Position numbers and translations under genes: made by a program
In this document: piece by piece, positions 34,738 through 47,500 of the stretch
How positions within the stretch are numbered: position 1 is the stretch's first letter
Layout: each line of letters starts with the position of its first letter
Notes under the pieces: model-generated
What the model was told of the DNA's origin: nothing
Databases searched by the model: none
Seen by the model: only the letters and a program-made list of their open reading frames with translations
Source: Cadophora sp. MPI-SDFR-AT-0126
Lineage: Eukaryota; Ascomycota; Leotiomycetes; Helotiales; Ploettnerulaceae
Reading direction: 5' to 3'
Length of the DNA stretch: 64,000 bases
NCBI GenBank assembly: GCA_020747065.1
Contig: JAGMVK010000025.1
Coordinates: 558,001 to 622,000, forward strand

Positions 34738-37297
34738 GGACAGGAAGCCGCAAGCCAAAAGAAAGATATATATACTATGTCTTCCCTAACAAGACATAGC
34801 TTCTTGCCAGAAGATGGGCAGTTACGCACGACTAGCGAAGCATCAGGAAGATATTTCAAGTCTAGGAGCTGCTCCCGAGTTCTTCAGGTGTGTATCTATG
34901 TCCACAGCTATCTATGGTAATCGAAATTTGAGCATCAAAAAGTGTGATCAATTTTAAATCAGCTATAGCTGAGAAAAAGTTGTTTCACTTGATCTTTTAC
35001 TCTGCTTTTTCTATTATTGTCAAGAGTTGAACATACTAGAGATTTATTTGCCCGGAAGATTTAAGCTGTGAATTTTTTTTGAAGATATCTTCTTTATGAC
35101 CTTATGGTGGCCATCAATAGTGCCTGGGTCTCTGCCGATTCCCCAGATAGGGACGCAATCTGTAACACGTCAAAGGGTGGTTCCTCTTTCATAGGCTCTG
35201 TTGAGGCCGCTTTGAAATTGATTTCTTTGAACGAGAACAGCAGTCAGCCTTCATGTTAGAGGTATCAGATATTCTCCTACTGGGTGGCTTGTTATCGCAG
35301 GCGAAGGACAGGATAGGCCACGTCAATAGGTTCTTCACTTTGAGAATATACACTGTCAACCACTTTATGTATGGCAGCAGTGATCCACGTTAAATCATAA
35401 ATGTGGATAAGATTGACCTCAATGGCTTGCTCGTGCTGGGACCACGCTTGAGCGCGAGCGAGGGGGAATGTTATTGATACTCAAAATACAATCAAGCATA
35501 GATAATTTTTGTATGCATGGAAAGATAATTAAGACCTTATAAACAAGAAAGTTTGACCATGTCCAGCCTTACTATCAGAACTGAATGGCTTCTTGATTGT
35601 AAGAACAGACAACGAATCGGAGCAACCTTCTTCACTTCCTCCAAGTAGAACCTCTCACATAATCAAGTGACGCGCGTCATCGGAAAGAGTGACTGCTTCC
35701 AAAGCATTTATTTGATGCTAATCCAACATGATTCATTACATGCGTACATCATGCTGTCCCAGAACCTGCACTTGTGACATACCGCCGTCCTCGATATAGA
35801 CGACAAGGGAAGAAATCTGGAAAGCATGAAGTAGTGACATTCTCCCGGCAAGACAGAACAAGCCGAGAAATCAGAACACAGAATATATGAATTCACAAGC
35901 AAATATGACGAGAACTCAGCTCACATCTCTAAATCTGAGAACTTTGCCTCGGGATCTGCCCTCACCCGTCGAAGCTCGCCCACCTCGTGGCTACAATCAG
36001 TGTCTTGATCAGATGAACCTCCACGAGCAAGTTTTAATCAATCTCGTACAAAATTCCCCGGAAATCTTCTGGAAGCCCCGAGGAAGCGGTACGATTTCAG
36101 CTGTATCTTTAGCCAAGGCACGGTCCAAGAGCCATCATGCATGCACTCCTACCGTGCATCCGGAACACGCCCCCTCCGAACCCCTCTTCTAGTCACCTCA
36201 GTCGAGGGAACACACCCAAGCACTTGGAATGGATTGTAAATCAACATCACATCTCAGAACCACACGTTATGATCTCCAAACAAATATCTAGATGAGAAGG
36301 GGAATTCCTGCGTCGTCTGATCAATCCATGAAGACCGTAACCCCCGCACTCTCTCCGTATTCCGAAAATGCAATTTTTGCGGCCAGCTCATCCCTTCGAC
36401 ATCGTGAGGGGGAAGTACACGGATATAGAGATAGACTTTATGATTTGTGTCAAGCTCCTTAGAGGCAGATCTGATGGAAATCAAATAGATTAATCGACCC
36501 CCAGTGAGCCGACAGACAGAACTTGAGAACGGGAGCCTTGTAAACGGGAAGTCTAAAGGATGAGAACGGGGAGAGATAAGAGAAGTTATATTGCAGGACT
36601 GGTACGAGGGGCCTTGCCCGCGAGGATGCCCCCACATCTCGCCGGTGCGTGAGGCTTGATCGGGGGCGGAAATCCCGCAAGGAGTGGTGGGGAAGTGACA
36701 GTTCAGATGAGTCTGTGTGACTTTTCGCATCCATCCCATGTGAACCGGTTTAATATGAGTATTTATGCAAGATACAATCAAAATGAAAATAGAACGGAAA
36801 GAGTATTTGCGAAAGGAAAAAGTATCGTGGAGCTCAAGAAGTGAAGAGACCATGAGAGCAGGCACAGTGAGGTGGTTTGAATGTTGACGTGCATTTAGGG
36901 TGTGTGGAGCCAGATGTCAAAATTAATATATTCGAAGTCAACTAAAGATGACCAAGCCTTGTGCATATGAAGTCGGGGAAACAAGCTTGATTAAAGAGGA
37001 AGATCCGATAAAGTAGTGATGATGACATCGGATATCATGAGCCGAAGAGCAGTGGGATCCTACAAGCCATGCTGGCGCAGTTTAATTCTAGGCCCTCGAA
37101 GTGTTTCCAAACAGATCCTTCTTTATGTCTTGTAATGGACGATGATATTGAGCTGTGATATGATGATGCTATTATTGGGCCCCTGATGTGTGCACTCACC
37201 AAGTTTTCAGGGACCTGAATGATCACGTGGTCGGGGACTTTCTAGCCTTGAGAAGTCGATTTGTGGTCGCAACAACTGGCCTTGAACGCAACCAACT
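34738..37297. other. Gene-free stretch of 2.6 kb
   Basis: No supported gene. Frames at 35887-36192 (+) and 36254-36865 (-) lack motifs and coding-like composition. Confidence 0.45.
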
Positions 37298-37730
37298 TTA
37301 ACATCCACACTTCGCAATCATCTGTTCGACATCATAAAGCTGGAGCCACTCGCATCTTATCGTCTGCTTCTTGTCGTCCATACTAGTAAGAAGGAAAGAT
37401 CCGCTCGCAAACCTCAGGACGGGACGTTTATTGAGAAGTTTCATCTCATATCTTGCGACTCTTCGAGCTTCATCCAACGCCACTAGTGCCGACAGCTTCT
37501 CCCCCTGGCCCTGGCGGACCTACTAAGAAGTCTGGGATTATGTCGCTCTGGACGAACCCCTCCGTCGAATTCTCCCTTTCCTCCATCCGTTCGTTTGACC
37601 AGTCAGGGTTGAAGACTGTGCATGTTTTGATATATCTCCGCAAAGCCGCAGCCAGACTCGCCAATAGCCTCAAATTCGCAAGCCCTGATACACATCTGTA
37701 TTGACGACTCTCACGAGACGAGTATATCAA
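37298..37730 (-). pseudogene. Frameshifted remnant of a hypothetical protein
   Basis: Two minus frames abut near 37480. The upstream one reads FNPDWSNERMEERENSTEG and FVQSDIIPDFLVGPPGPGG, then stops. One base out of phase the reading continues ALDEARRVARYEMKLLNKR and FASGSFLLTSMDDKKQTI to a stop at 37298. Both halves look coding, and together they read as one protein broken by a single-base shift. The family is not named. There is no splice pair that fits well at the junction. Confidence 0.4.
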
Positions 37731-38780
37731 TTGATGGGATGCTTTTGGTCGACCAATATCAGATCATTTACAGCCCAGTGCGATGCGATCCAAAGTCTAC
37801 CGACGAACTTTATTCATGCCTTTACCTAGTGAAAGGTCTGAAAGACTCGAAGTAGTACATCCCATAGTATCGTAGTACAGGGATCGTGGAAGTCTCTTCA
37901 CTGCATCGAACTCTCTGACTCGCTGGACCACCTTTGCATGAACTCCCCGCTCCACTGGGCCTGTCCCGCGGTTTCAGGGGTTTAAGCGAGAGCCTGCGAC
38001 GACACCGAAACTCCAAGTGTGCCTCATCACAGCCTTCTGACTCGCCTTGCCTCAAGATTTGAAAGACCCAAGCATGGCTTCGCGCAGGCTTCACGCCACG
38101 CCTACGGACGAAGACCTTAGTTGGGGCTGATATGATCCAGATGCCTGGCCAGAAGCCATGCCTCCCGCTGCCTCTCCCAGCGACTGATGCACATGGGGTG
38201 GACTTTAGATCCAGTTAGATTAGGCGTTCCTGCAACGAGCCTCTTGTTCGACGGCGATCCTGGCAGGCAAGTGGAAACGTACAGCCAGTCAGCTTATCGT
38301 CTCTCAATCCACTGACGGTATTTCCCCAAGGAAGACAGGCGGCGGAGCCACTCCCCCACCACAACGTCGGTCCTAGCATGCCGGCCTGGCCTCCTCCCGC
38401 GCCTGGACCACTAGACGTGCGTCTACACTTTCTGCTTGGGCATTTCTCTTATACTTCATGCGATCCTGGGGACAGGCAAATCTCTGTCTCAACCTTCTCT
38501 TCTGAGTGCGTTGCTGTCAGTTTTTCCTGTCGTACCTTCCATTCGTCGGTGCTTCTGGTCACCATACTGCTGGCTCAGAAACCCGTTTCATCTTGCTTTT
38601 TCCACCGTTCTGGCCTATCGGTGTGCTCCAGTCTTTACTTTCTTCCATAATCTATTCTTTCTCTTCTCTAACACCACCATACTCCCTCACCACCAAAACG
38701 ACGCAGGCGATCTTCATGACTTAACAACACCTACGAACGGCAACGCTCCGGCTCGCTGCCAACGATAATATCTTTTGTTG
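37731..38780. other. Intergenic; upstream region of the 7-TM gene
   Basis: No supported gene. The C/T-rich segment at 38400-38720 looks like a promoter or leader. Confidence 0.4.
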
Positions 38781-41019
38781 ATGGAACTTGGGGAGCAAGA
38801 AGGAATAATGGCTGCTTCGGCAAAGTTGATCACGGATAGGATGGTGAAGGGGATGGTAAAGGCGACGTTTAATCACACGATAGGGGGAGGGAATCGGACG
38901 GGGACTCCATTCTACCAATCGGCCACCAACAGAACAGGATCAGGAGGGAACTCGACTTTCAATTTGATTTCGAATCTGGTGTTTGCTGAGAGCAAGTCAG
39001 TCAGGACATCGACGATCATTCTCGCCACTTTCAATATTTTGGCTGCCTTTGCGACCGCATGTAGTATTCTGTACGACTGTTACTGGGCCTCGAAGAGATG
39101 TAACCCGAAGTTCAAGGCATCGTGAGTACATTAGGGTAATGGAGGAGATGGGTGCTGACTATGAAAAGGAAATTCTGTGTCTCGTCGATACATCCTGCCG
39201 AAACCTTTCCTCTGGTACTGGCGATAGGAATTGTCATTCAAGGTCTTGTCTTTGCAGGTGTACAAGGACAAGGTCTCACATCTCTGTTTGCAACAGGATG
39301 TGGATTAATAGCACAATTCATGTGGCCAGGTAAGTGGTGGATCGTCTCTATTCGGGTCTAGGCTAACGAACTTCAGCAATGTTCATCGTACCATATATCC
39401 AATTGGTCTTCGGGATCGAATGCGCCATCCGATCTTTTAAGAGTACACCATTCCAAGCGAGGGGAAAATGGGATGTGACTATCTGCAGTGGGGTGGTGGT
39501 GGTCATGTTGATTTTGACTTGGATACCGTCACACGTTCGGCCCGAACCCAACGCCTGCTTCGCTTCACTGATCTGGTTTATCTCGAAGTTTGGAAAGTTG
39601 GGATTTATTATGTTGACGACAGTGGGAGCATTAATGATTGCAGCTGCTCTGACAATCTTCATCCGACTGTCGACAGTGAATTTGATTGATCAGCATCAAC
39701 GAATTGCTGCTTCAAGAATGGTATACTATCTTGTTCTCGGTATACTATCTCTGGTATGTGCTACCACTAATCGTTGAGATCACGACTAATCTCAGCAGGC
39801 ATTCGTTGTTCCATTTTTCTTTTCTTTGATCGATAAGCAGGGAGATATCAAGCTTGCCATGATGGCAACCGTCGTTTTGAACCTGTCAGGATTGATGAGT
39901 GGCCTGCTACAACTATTCTTACGATCCAATACCGCGACGACATCATTCGCTCCAAAGACAGCTGGAAAGAAATGGGCCCAGCCGAGACATGAGATTAGGA
40001 TGTTCGGGCCAAATGAATTGGCGATGCATGCGCATTTGACCAACCCAGTGACTGGGCCACGGACAGCCAATGACAATCGATTGAGTCGCTCAGACAGTCG
40101 AGCAAGTCTCATCGGACTTGAGAAGGGACGAGGGATCTCGATGGACTCTCTGAGAAGCCCACCATATGGTCTTGCGAAGAGACAGGAGGCAGAGATGAGC
40201 AGCAATTTGCCAAATATGCCAGAGGAAGCAACAATATGCCCGGCAGTACAAGCAAGATCACATGCACGAAAACCATCATACTCCCTCTTTCCAGCCGAGG
40301 GCAGTAGTCCAACAAAAGCTGGACAACAAAAAGATTCAATATATGATATCAGCGATTTGACACCGCCACCAGCAATCCGATTCGCAGGTGGAGCAAGACA
40401 TCGCAGAGACTCTTCCATCGCCTCGTCAGCGACGGTACAAATTGGTCTGCGGATATCGCATGCACCAACACCCTCTCAAGAAGATCTTGATACCCTCCCA
40501 TTACCTTCTACGACATACAAAGCAATGTCGCTCAAGCCACCAGTGCCAAATCCTCCATCCTCCACATACAGCGCCTCACCACTACCATCGACCACATACT
40601 CCGCCTCTAAACCAAGTCTTCCTGCCTCGCCATCGGCATCGAAGTCAACACCCCCAGCCGTACCACTCAAAGTACAAACTTCTTTTTCAACATCCGCGGG
40701 TAAGAAGCCGATGCCCTCACCACTCAACACCCAGATCACAACCTCGCCACAACAAAGCCCCGCATCAATCAACAAGACGCTACCCCCAACACCCAAAGCT
40801 TTTGTCCCGCAAATAGAGAAGGTCCGCGAGTCAACCACCCAGCTCAGCCCCACTGTTTACTCCTTGAGCCCGACAGTATACTCGCCTGAGAGCAGGTCCA
40901 CGCCAGCAGCCGGAAAGACAAGCAACCCACTTCGGGCTAATCCACCTGGGTCACCCATGGCTGGTCCAGTAAAGCAGCCTACGAGTGAACAGAAGCGCAC
41001 GAAAGCTGACTGGATATGA
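38781..41019 (+). CDS. Seven-transmembrane receptor-like membrane protein
   Basis: Exons 38781-39121, 39169-39329, 39377-39753 and 39796-41019 encode 700 aa. The N-terminal 75 residues have N-glycosylation sequons (NHT, NRT, NST) and precede about seven hydrophobic helices, for example IILATFNILAAFATACSILY, FPLVLAIGIVIQGLVFAGVQ, ICSGVVVVMLILTWI, LGFIMLTTVGALMIAAALTI and MATVVLNLSGLMSGLLQLFL. A 370-residue hydrophilic tail follows, rich in Ser, Pro and Thr with repeated SPLPSTTYSAS-type and SPTVYS motifs, a plausible phosphorylation platform. The layout (glycosylated N-terminus, seven helices, long cytosolic tail) is that of a fungal GPCR-like protein, but I cannot assign a class or ligand. 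The last acceptor is a CAGCAG tandem, so one Gln may be variable. All exons sum in frame. Confidence 0.85.
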
Positions 41020-44000
41020 ATGGGTCTCTCTTGGGTGAAACTTGCTTGCGTATGATACGAATATAGAGGGTATAGAAAAGAACCGGGGCAAAAGTTCTTT
41101 GGGGCACCTAAGTTGTGCAGATGGCCCCACTGGCCTGGATTGTGAACGTTTTGATTGGCATATTGGGATTGGCGAGGAGCTCGGTGTTTTGTCTTTGTCC
41201 GTTGGGACTGATTGGGTGTTTTTTTTGATCTGGTGTGACGGATGAATGAACTCGGTCCGCTTTTGGATCGAGTACGTGATGGATGGATGTTGTCTTTCGA
41301 TTCTAATGATACCTTTTTCCTCTTCCTATCAAATCTGCGGGATGTCACTTGCGCTTTCTCTTAGTGTGTTGTGTGTGGTACGATATGTGTGTGTCTCTTG
41401 ACGAGCGGATCATATGCATGGCGTTGGTGGTGGTCTGGAACTTGACCGTGGTGCTGGATGTGGGGATAGAGTGTGTACATCACGGTGGGAGAGGAGGACG
41501 GAGGCATGGTTCTTTCGTCTATACCATCAGATACTTGATCGTGGCTTCAATAAGATACCTCATCAACATGTTCCTCCAGCCTTCTATGACCAGTATCGTT
41601 TCTCCCACTGCTCAGAGGATCGCGTGACTATCATCACTTGGTACACATTGAGTTCGTTAACAGACTTTGTGTAGGCTTTACCACGGGCTTGGCCTTATAA
41701 ACTATGTTCTCCATATCACCTTGAACCACACACAAGCACATGCCAAAGTCAGAGTTTACTTGATCGACGATATAGAACCACTATTCAAAGTGCACGAACC
41801 TTACTTTGCTCGTCACTTACTCGCGTGAAATTTGAGCCCTGAGCAGATCGCCACCAAATTCAGTCTGAATGAACGTTAATCGTTTGAACTATTCGTTTCT
41901 CTTCTTTCTGAATCGGCGCCATTTACGATTGCACATCTTTATTCAAATATTCGGCACTTGAAGCTGGCGGACGGTAACGTACACCGCGACAGCAAAATAG
42001 CCCGCCTAGACCTTCCAATATCTCAAGAGGATAAGACGCATGGCTCTCGACCTGAGGCAAGTATACACACAGGAGCCAGAATGCAATGTTCAACTCCGGC
42101 AGAACTGGGCCGCAGTAAGCTCGCATTTGCATATCAAGCCATTAGTTTTACTATTCTGGCTAAACCGTCTTTCGAGGTTCAAAAAATGCGGAGTACGAGC
42201 CCTGCATCCGCACATGTACATGCGTATATGTTGCGTACGACTCCAGGTCTTGCGAACGAACACCTACGGGGTTGATGGTGAAGCTTCAGCCACCTATTTC
42301 CAGACACCGGCATTCTCCACCGAGACCGTAGTCGCCACATTCTCTCCACGTCCTGCTTCCCAAGTTCTGTTTGCATTTCCACCAATACGCAACCCCAGTA
42401 TGTTCTCTGACTCGAAAGAGTACGACAGCTCTCCGCATCAACTCTAACTCGATTCAAGCGACCCGAAGCAGGAAACACAAGGAAACAAATCAACCATCAT
42501 TTGCCTCCTGGCGCATATCCAAATCTTCACCTCGCAAACCCATCCCCACCATGTTCACGAACATTGCCCCGAAGCGAAAAACTCAACACTATTCTTAGCC
42601 TCTCATCACCAGCATCCGACCTCCCGCCCCACGAATCGCAAGTCCCAGCTCCCCTTCCATCCGAAATGCATCATCCTTCGACTGATTCAGCACTGGAACT
42701 CTATTTCCATACCTCTCTTCCTCGCTTACGGAGATGCCCTGGAGTTTGATCGTTGCGTGCGTCTGAAGACGTCTGTTCCTTCGTCGCAGCTCGAGTTTCA
42801 AAGGCGCATCATGAGGGGTCTGAGCTGAGCAGCGCGGGGTCTTGTCTGGTTTTGTTACCCTTTAAGCGAGGACCCTTATCACGTGAATCCCCGAAATACA
42901 TATTTGTAGACGGAGTTTGGTAAGGATGTATCGGGGCTTCCTTAGACCTAAAATCTAGCTTATGGAAATGTGGATTACCAGAAAAGCTTGGTTTGTTTGG
43001 CTGGTGGATGGCGTGTGAAGGGGACGGTTTTGAATATATTGAGCTGTTTGCCACGTGATTTCGGACGAGAGCCTCATGTTTTGTGGAGCGGCTTGTTTCA
43101 GAGAAGGTTGCTCGGAAGCCGATGATTAACCTTGATTTTGGAGAGGCTGGAGTTTACAGGTGCATCGAAGTGGCTGGTTACTTAGTCAAGGTTTGTTCAT
43201 CGGTGATATTGCCTCTCAAGGAACTCGTCAAAGGTTTCCGCTGATGGATAGCTTGAACACTTGAGAATTGCTGACTCGTGCCACCTATGATCGAAGCTCT
43301 TATCTCGAGGATCGCCTTCGTGGAAGGTATGTTCTCTGGCAGGTGGTCCTGTGTAAGTTGTGTCTTTTCTATTTGTCAGTATGCGGCTGGGTAGAGCAGA
43401 AGGATTTTGGAAAACTTAGAACCATCACAGCCCTAGCTAGAACCGCATTTATCCTCATAGGTTCAGTTCCTTACTCTCTGTAATTTTCTGTCTTAGCATC
43501 TTCCGTTACTTCTTACTTGTATCACGCTTTGCTTTGTTTGCACCAATCGTTTGGAATTATAAATTGTCTACATTGATGTCCAAGCAATATTCTATTTTCT
43601 TGGTATGAAGAGAATTCTCCGGTGTCAATTTCCTGGCGACTATCTGTGAATATCTTCAATTATGTTCTTTGTACGGGCTTCTTTTGGGTCCTTCAAGGCC
43701 AAGCCAATATGTGAGGCTGCTCCTCAATGAGGTTAGGTTTTCGCCCCCAAAATATACTCGATTAGCCTTCCAATTTGCGATTCAGCCCCATAAATTACCC
43801 CGCGCCCCTCTTTGTAATCCAGTCTTTCATCAACCAGTAACAGGGGAAGTTGCGCTGTATGTCTCAGTTCAGAAAGATCCTTTACAATATACTCGGGCGT
43901 GGCAGGCAGTATGAACCAATTCACATTGGTCTTGCTCGAGAGGCCGGGGATACCGATTTATAAGCCGTATTCCCCCCACCGTTGTTTGACAGCTGAAGAG

Positions 44001-44501
44001 CTCTTGCAGATTTTTCTGATATGTCCGTATCATCCGGAGAAGCTATTCTGATTGGTCTTCACAGTAGCAAGCCTGTCAATTGACGAGGATTTGGATGCAC
44101 AGTTCAGCTGTTCACGCCGCCACTGTTCGTCATTGGACGCCCGCATTTATCCAGACGGCAGAGGAAACAATTGTGCAATCAGCATCCACTTGAAGGTCTT
44201 ACACCGAAAGTATAGTTCGCACAAAGACAGGCCCTTGATGCGCGTGGTACACCCTCCTGGAGATGAATTGAAGGGTTTGCGGCTGGTGGGGGTTAGATGT
44301 CCGACTCGGCCTTGGACCCCAGCGATATCGAGATGGAGGGAACAGTCCCAAGTGCTGGCTCGTTGGACTATGTTCTCCTCTGTTATTTTGTTCGCAATTT
44401 TTGCACTGTGAGTCGTCGTGCCCACAACCATGGGCTGATCTTTCCTGTGGATCTGACTCTCTGTGACAACGACGGCCGAAGCAGTAAGAGCAGCGGGCGA
44501 G
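41020..44501. other. Gene-free stretch of 3.5 kb with a dispersed repeat
   Basis: It holds the 7-TM gene 3' region, then no supported gene. Frames such as 42040-42447 (+) and 44147-44536 (-) have no motif. The second copy of the dispersed repeat lies at 43049-43114. Confidence 0.45.
43049..43114. repeat. Dispersed repeat, copy 2
   Basis: Matches 30201-30266 at roughly four of five positions by eye, in the same orientation. It shares GCCACGTGATTTCGGAC and TGTGGAGCGGCT and lies in gene-free DNA like the first copy. Confidence 0.6.
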
Positions 44502-47500
44502 ATGGGAAGCTCAAACGGGTTGGAAGATTCGTTCAACTGGCTCAGCCGTGAAGCACGAGGTGAGTGTCGGAATCATGCTCGTTCTGTATCCTGACAGAAA
44601 ATCTGATATCCCCTAACCATAGGTTCTGCGTACATCAGTTATACCGAACATTCGCATAAAGCAGCTTGTTCGTTCGATTTTGGAGAAGAAGGATATGCTG
44701 CGTCCTGCAACGATGGCGGTAAGCTGCTTCATATGAGCGCCAAGTCCAAGCAGCACGGCATCATCTTTGCACAAGGAAATTTTGAGTCGACTCTGTACTC
44801 TTCACTCGCTCGAGCTCAACGGAGCTATGTTGGGCTGTCAACTTTTGGACTTGAGGTCCCTGTATCACCGGAACAATACAACTTGGTCAAGAAGACTGGG
44901 TCAGCAATTCGTCTTGGAGAGATGATCGATCGTGGATCTTTCAATCACCGATGGCCATTCAATGAATACGCTCTTGTCAGCAATTTCGGTGTCATTGAAG
45001 ATGACGAAAGCGAATGCGATGTCGATAGTGAAAGTGTCCGTGAAGGTAGCAGCGTCGAGAGCGTCCAGAACAGATCTTATGTCACTGAACGGGAGGTTGG
45101 CACTTGCGCCATGCTTTCCTTCATCAAGGATGGGGTACTATATCAGGTATTACGAATTGAGGCGAGCACGAGGTGGGAAGCAGATGAGTTTCCAATGTTT
45201 CCTTACTTCGGCAATGTTATCCTTGAGATTGGTGGCCCAGTGAGATTTCGCAACTTCGAGCAGTCATCCCAGATGCGAACATCGGGTAGTAAGAAAACAG
45301 CCACAATGCCCTGCCCTTCCGAAGCACAACATGGTCCAGAGGTTCTTCCTCATCGAAAGTTAGTCATCAATGGGAATATCCAAGGAATATCACTCCTGGA
45401 TTGTTGGGTCGATCCGGAAATCGAGTTGGATATTCGAGTCACTCGGCTTGGGCGTGGGGGCACTCAACAAACGGATCTTACATTGCTGCCGACTTCAGAT
45501 AACGACATTGGATACTTCCAGGCCAAAGCAGAGCTCAATTACGATGAGTTGACGGATAGGAAAGCCCACAGTGAACGTACTGTCACATTCATGGCATCGT
45601 TCAGACTGCGAGACAGAACCGAAGCCCCAGGCTGGCCCGACATTCCAACATCGGAAGACATATACAAACATATCGGTATCAGCTCTTCGGAACCGATTGC
45701 GGTTGGAGCCATGTGGGAAACAATATTTGCACAACGAGAACGATTAACGGGTAGAATCTCTGAGCTCTCCGAAGATCGCCTCGTAGCACGCTGCCTTGAG
45801 AAGGTCTTACATGTGGACTTGATCCCAACTTCGTTTGGCAAATCCGATGCCCGACAGTATCCGACGGTCACTATCGAAAAAAGCGCACTTTCAGTTTCAG
45901 ATAGGAATCAACTCGAAGACCAGCTTGCTAAATGTGTGAACGAGAAACTTGAAGAAAAACTCGGTGTGGTTCCCTTGGCTCTCGTTAGCAATCTTTTCCT
46001 ACAGCCCAATGTGGACCTAAAGGCACTGTTGTAAGTCAATTGCATTATGCTAGGGTATCCCTGTGTAACAACTACTAATGGCCCTTGTCTTTAGTTGGAA
46101 AATTCGCTTTCTAGTCAAGGCTTACGAGTTTCTTCTGGATTTTGCTGTGTCGAATGTTGCGAACGACACCCCACCAACACCAGCCAAAACGACAATCAAC
46201 CGAGTGACGACCCACGTCTTCGATAGGGACGAAGATCCTGACATCGCACTAATCGAGAAAGACCTCGCCTGCATGAAGTATGCCGCGTACTACCAGATGC
46301 AAATCATCCGGAATCGTATTGAGCTGGTGGTAGAATACTTATTCCAGACTCTGCTGCAGCCGAATGCCGACACTCCTCTGCTACCGGACAACATGTTAGC
46401 ATTCGAGCCAAACTACTACTATGCCATGATGACGCTCTGTTATGTGTCCAAAAAGACTCGTTCTTTCAAATTCGCTTGGCCTTCGACCAAGGACATGGAC
46501 GGATGGGACAAACGGAACAGCATTTTGTACACCTGTGTGCCAGGCGATAATGCAAACTTCAATCCAGCTTTCAAAGACAGGGTTATGCTGCTCAAATGGT
46601 ACCATTATGGCTCGATCAGAGAACTTTGCAAAGACAAACTCATTCCGCCTTCATGGATGGAAGGCGTCGCAGGCAACACGGTCTATCGTCTCAAGAGAGA
46701 CGCTGTTCGTGCCGCCAAAGCAAAGCTGTCTTCTCGAATCCCTTACGTTGCAGAGGACGAGATACTGGATAGACTGGCCTTCCTGGCATGGCCACTAGGT
46801 CTGGAAGATCGTGTTGACTCCGACTACTGTCCAGCCACGCTGGCTTCGATCACGGCCAAACGCATACTGGAACGTGACTTCACCCGAGAAGTCAACCCAG
46901 GGTCATCCAAGTCAATTCATTCAGTCTTAACATGTGGACCATGGGAGATCCATGCATTGTGTCACCACAGTCGTCTCATGGTGGCCAATTATCTGTACAA
47001 GAAAAAAGATGGCAGATCGAGGGATGATAAGATGCAAGAGGTGGAAAGTTATCGGGAAAGGCTTTGCGACTTCATTACAGCTGAGTCCTCGGTCGTCCCC
47101 TGTTGGGAAAGAACAGATTTGGCTACACGTCGGGGCTGGCTTCGGTCAGAGGCGACGAGTGTTCTGGGGGCTACTCTTTTGGAGATATGTCAAAAGGACT
47201 TTGAACTGCTGCAGGAAGAACGAAGATTGCGGGAAGAAAAAACGACAAAGACGGCTGGTGAGAACGATGGGGCAGAAGAATCTTCCAAAGCCAACAAAGA
47301 CACACAGTTGCGCGAAGAAGAAAGACCACCGGGACTTGATTGGATGAAATACCGCCCACCAAGCCGGTACCATCCAGAGGACTTTTTCAATTCTCTTGAT
47401 GATACACCAGAGCTCTATCGTTATACTCGGCTGCACAAGATGGAGATTCCCGTCAACCTCCGAGCACATCTATCGGGTACAGGACTGCGGGATATTGGGG

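Noticed and set aside
36254..36865. 203-residue minus frame
   Set aside because: No domain, odd composition and no splice or start support; most likely chance.
40388..40816. 142-residue plus frame
   Set aside because: His/Pro/Arg-rich shadow of the Ser/Pro-rich tail of the 7-TM protein.
44297..44551. 84-residue plus frame as first exon of the 1417-aa gene
   Set aside because: It stops before the intron and is out of phase with exon 2; the frame from 44502 joins correctly.
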